A DNA stretch of 8,241 nucleotides. It comes from Solirubrobacterales bacterium. Its GTDB lineage: Bacteria; Actinomycetota; Thermoleophilia; Solirubrobacterales; Solirubrobacteraceae. A model generated the notes under the pieces. That model was not told the origin of the DNA and searched no databases. It saw only the letters and a program-made list of their open reading frames with translations. The stretch spans positions 1-8,241 of the forward strand of contig DAHVAB010000093.1 in assembly GCA_027314825.1 (NCBI GenBank). Direction: 5' to 3'. Shown here piece after piece: positions 5,896 to 8,241 of this stretch (within the stretch, counting starts at the first letter, position 1; the number at the start of each line of letters is the position of its first letter). Made by a program: the position numbers and the translations under genes.

Positions 5896-7341
5896 TCAGC
5901 AGCCTTCGGTCGGCGTCTGCCCTTCTGAGCTGCACTGGGTCCAGCCGGTGCGGTAGTAGATGCTCGAGCCGGGGTTGCCGACTTCCAGTTCTTCGTCTTC
6001 GCTGGCCCATTGGAACATTTGCAGTCCGTTGTCCAGGAAGACCTTGTTGCCGACGATCCCGCCGGTGAACTTGGTCCCGCCGTTCATCACGATTTCGGCC
6101 TGCGGGGCGAAGAGGCTGGCCTGCAGTTCGGCGCCGTTGAGAAGCTTGAACGGGCCTTTGCCGTACATCATGATCAGCAGCGAGGAGGCCTTGCCGGAGA
6201 GGTTCTTGAAGTGGAAGTCGCCTTCGCTTTCGAATTTGCCGCTGCCGGCCGGGCATTTGCCGTTCGGGTCTTCGGGGGAGTCGACGAAGATTTCGACTTT
6301 CGCGTCGGCGGCGATGATCAGTTCGGAGTTGCTGGTGGCCTTGAAGTTGCAGAGGTAGTACCGCGCCCCGCCGAGGGTGAGTCGCCCGTTGGCGGACAGG
6401 CTCAGCTCGTGGTTGGCCGGGTTGAAGTTGTTTTCGGTCGTCCAACCCTTGAAGAATTCGTCTTCGCCGTTTTCAAGGCGGGCGTCTTCGTTGGCCGATT
6501 CGGTGGCGTGGTTGGTCGGCAGCGCTGCGACGAACGGTTCGCTCAGCTTCGCTTCGCATTCCGGCATGGGGGTGGATTTGTTGCCGCACACGGTGACGCC
6601 GGATTTCACGCGCGGCGATTCTTCGCATGACAGCACGGTTTTTTTGCCCTGCTTCACTTCCTTGCAGACCCTTTCGGCGGACGGTTCGAAGGTGCCGGCC
6701 GGCCCCAGCTCGTAGCCGCGCGTGAAGGCGGCGCTCCCTTCGCCGTGGATCAACCCGTTGCTGGCGACGACCCCGACCGCGCTCACCGAGCCGCTGACCT
6801 CGACCTCTTCCAGGCCCAGGATGCCGGCGACGGGGAAGAGCTTGGAGGAGCCCCCGGAGGATGCGATCCGCTCCTGCATGCGCTCTTTGACGCCTTTGAC
6901 GACGCCTTCGGCGGTCACGCAGCGCTGGACGGTGCCGCCGCCGGCCGCTTCGATCGTCTGACCGGCGCATCGCGCTCCGTCTTCGAGCACCTGCGAGGTC
7001 CAGTAGCGGAACGTGGTGCCGTTGCTTAGGTGTTCGGCTTCGCCTGTGCAGTAATGGTCGCTGCCGGCGGCCTGCACCGCCGTGCCGGCGAGGCATTCCG
7101 AGCTGCCGGGGCCCTTCATGTTGATCCGGTAGGTTGCGGTTCGCAGCGCTGCTTCCGCCGCCTCGAACGCGGAGCGCGACTGTTCGTCTCGGGTGCCGGA
7201 GGAGGCGGTGAAGGTGGCGGTGCTGACGGCCACGGCCACGAGCAGGCCGGCGATGAACATCACGATCACGGCCGCGGCGAGCGCGAAGCCGTCGTCGCCG
7301 CGGGCCAGCGGTGCTTTCTGGGATGCGCGTGGAGATCTCAT
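5896..7341 (-). CDS. Large PilX/GspK-like minor pilin candidate, cysteine-rich
   Basis: 481 aa. The N-terminus has a short basic/acidic leader (RGDDG) followed at residues 19-41 by a continuous hydrophobic helix (FALAAAVIVMFIAG...), the layout of a type III signal cut by prepilin peptidase between G18 and F19. The next segment, SAFEAAEAALRTATYRIN (57-74), resembles the start of PilX-type minor pilins. Residue +5 after cleavage is Ala, not the usual Glu. The body has 12 Cys (83, 98, 125, 141, 226, 239, 252, 261, 331, 363, 470, 481), an even number in nearby pairs, suiting disulfides outside the membrane. Repeating Val/Gly/Asn strands at 180-200 and 405-442 (LFAPQAEIVMNGGTKFTGGI) resemble beta-helical surface or polymer-forming domains. 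The start ATG overlaps the upstream stop (ATGA); GGAG is 11 nt upstream. It ends next to a hairpin. Filament type and partner are inferred. Confidence 0.75.
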   Translation of the reverse strand: MRSPRASQKAPLARGDDGFALAAAVIVMFIAGLLVAVAVSTATFTASSGTRDEQSRSAFEAAEAALRTATYRINMKGPGSSECLAGTAVQAAGSDHYCTGEAEHLSNGTTFRYWTSQVLEDGARCAGQTIEAAGGGTVQRCVTAEGVVKGVKERMQERIASSGGSSKLFPVAGILGLEEVEVSGSVSAVGVVASNGLIHGEGSAAFTRGYELGPAGTFEPSAERVCKEVKQGKKTVLSCEESPRVKSGVTVCGNKSTPMPECEAKLSEPFVAALPTNHATESANEDARLENGEDEFFKGWTTENNFNPANHELSLSANGRLTLGGARYYLCNFKATSNSELIIAADAKVEIFVDSPEDPNGKCPAGSGKFESEGDFHFKNLSGKASSLLIMMYGKGPFKLLNGAELQASLFAPQAEIVMNGGTKFTGGIVGNKVFLDNGLQMFQWASEDEELEVGNPGSSIYYRTGWTQCSSEGQTPTEGC

Positions 7342-8241
7342 TCCGTATTCAGCTCCAGCAGCGATTCGTCGCCGATCTGGACGGACTGGCCGTCGATTAT
7401 CTGAGTGGAGTTGGCGACGTCGTATGCGACCGCGATCTTGCCGGAGGTGGGGGTGATCCACATCCGCAGGCCGAGACGGGACCCGCTTTTGAGCGTCGCC
7501 TTGGGGAACTGGAAGCTGTGTGAGACTTCTTCCATCGCGGTCGGCCAGAGGGCCGGGTGGTATTCGATCCACGCCAGCTCGTTGACTTCTTTGGCCGCTT
7601 CGCCGCCCGTGATGCTCGTGAAGGTTTCCGGGAGTTCGTAGAGGGCCATGCAGAGGGCGACCTGGGTCGATTGGCCGGTGAGCACCTGCGTGAAGATCTT
7701 GAAGCCGCCGGCGCCGGTCAGCTTCATTTCGCTCGGCAGCGGTTCGCTCGCCCACAGCTGTTCCTTGGAGTTGGCGGGCCTGGTGGGCGCCGCCGCCGGG
7801 CAGGCGACGTCTCCTTCGAGCACGCGGCCGCCCGCGTATTCGGTGGGGGTGGTGCCGAGGTTGGTCGAGTAGTTGTAGAGCGTGGTGTTCGATGCCACCG
7901 CTTGGTTCATCAGGTCCGGTTTCGGGCAGCCGGCCCTGTTGCCGCCCTTCTTGGTGGAGCATTCGGTCGGATGCACTTCGTGGTTTTCGCCGGTGGGCTC
8001 GGTGCCTTCGACGGGCGTGTCGTGGAGGATCCAGGTCTGCGTCTTGCCGACCGCGATCCCGATGCATTCGGTCTTGCCCGCATGGCAGATTTCGTTGGAT
8101 TCCGGCACGGATTTGCCCTTGGGTGCGGCGTTCGGGTTGGGGATCAGGATCGACGTCCAGGCGGGAGTGCTCGCCTGATTGCCGCTCGCGTTGTTGACGG
8201 TCACCGCCACGGTGACGCGCTTGTAGCTCTCAGCCGAGCAG
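7338..8241 (-). CDS. Pilin-like/secreted protein, C-terminal 300 aa (5' end beyond the right edge)
   Basis: Partial: the frame stays open from the TGA at 7340-7338 to the window end, 300 residues visible. A GTG at 8210 lies mid-frame, with CSAESYKRVTVAV reading on through it, so it is not the start. The visible start SYKRVTVAVTV is typical of the strand that follows the helix in PilV/pseudopilin-like proteins, as I recall them. After it comes a Pro/Asn/Gly-rich body with small Cys groups (EICHAGKTEC, TECSTKKGGNRAGC) and no transmembrane span. No catalytic motif is seen. Its stop overlaps the next gene's ATG, so both are made together. Glu is mostly GAA. Most likely an exported subunit of the same filament; the family assignment is tentative and the N-terminal signal that would settle it is outside the window. 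Confidence 0.6.
   Translation of the reverse strand, partial: CSAESYKRVTVAVTVNNASGNQASTPAWTSILIPNPNAAPKGKSVPESNEICHAGKTECIGIAVGKTQTWILHDTPVEGTEPTGENHEVHPTECSTKKGGNRAGCPKPDLMNQAVASNTTLYNYSTNLGTTPTEYAGGRVLEGDVACPAAAPTRPANSKEQLWASEPLPSEMKLTGAGGFKIFTQVLTGQSTQVALCMALYELPETFTSITGGEAAKEVNELAWIEYHPALWPTAMEEVSHSFQFPKATLKSGSRLGLRMWITPTSGKIAVAYDVANSTQIIDGQSVQIGDESLLELNTE

Noticed and set aside
7342..8067. Extension of the pilin-like frame upstream of its ATG (would give a 723-residue protein)
   Set aside because: The added residues are Arg-rich, without domain features, and overlap the real upstream gene in another frame. The prepilin leader begins at the ATG at 7341.
8208..8210. GTG as the start of the right-edge gene
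   Set aside because: The frame stays open to the window end and the SYKRVTVAVTV segment reads straight through this codon.
1..8241. CRISPR arrays, insertion sequences, rRNA and direct repeats
   Set aside because: Looked for repeated spacer-like units, transposase motifs, terminal inverted repeats and rRNA segments by eye; none found.

Overview
The window is high-GC, gene-dense bacterial chromosome. I read it as an actinobacterium, most likely of the Thermoleophilia/Solirubrobacterales type. The reasons are coenzyme F420 genes, both tRNA-Leu genes lacking an encoded CCA end, frequent GTG starts, several starts lying only 7-11 nt behind a TANNNT -10 box (leaderless style), and a type IV pilin-like module. 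The lineage is an inference; no rRNA or marker phylogeny is available here.

Left part (1-2726, minus strand): an F420 cluster reads right to left as npdG (F420:NADP oxidoreductase), cofD (phospholactate/PEP-type transferase) and the N-terminal 75 codons of cofC (guanylyltransferase), which runs off the left edge. Gaps are 3 and 11 nt, so this is an operon that makes the F420 precursor and reduces or reoxidises F420. An enoyl-CoA hydratase/isomerase family gene lies 54 nt upstream on the same strand; a promoter-like box in front of npdG suggests npdG can be transcribed separately.

Middle (2727-5043): a 74-nt divergent promoter region with mirrored TAGCGT boxes separates the crotonase gene from a plus-strand pair, an amidase-signature hydrolase and an inositol-monophosphatase-family phosphatase. 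The two overlap by GTGA and are probably translationally coupled. Their joint substrate pathway is not evident.

5044-5892: two leucine tRNA genes, CAA anticodon on the minus strand and UAG on the plus strand, flank a small four-helix membrane protein of unknown function. A strong hairpin follows the second tRNA and sits between it and the converging pilin gene.

Right part (5896-8241, minus strand): two ATGA-overlapping genes for secreted, cysteine-rich proteins. The downstream one has a prepilin-like N-terminus (cleavage expected at G18/F19), lacks the usual Glu at +5, has 12 cysteines and a beta-strand-rich C-terminal half. The upstream one is cut by the right edge and carries a pilin-like segment (SYKRVTVAVTV). 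Both use GAA for Glu far more than GAG, the reverse of the genes to the left. This module is the least ordinary part of the window: a candidate minor-pilin/tip complex of a type IV-like filament, possibly with a distinct evolutionary or expression history. No stretch over 300 bases lacks a gene.
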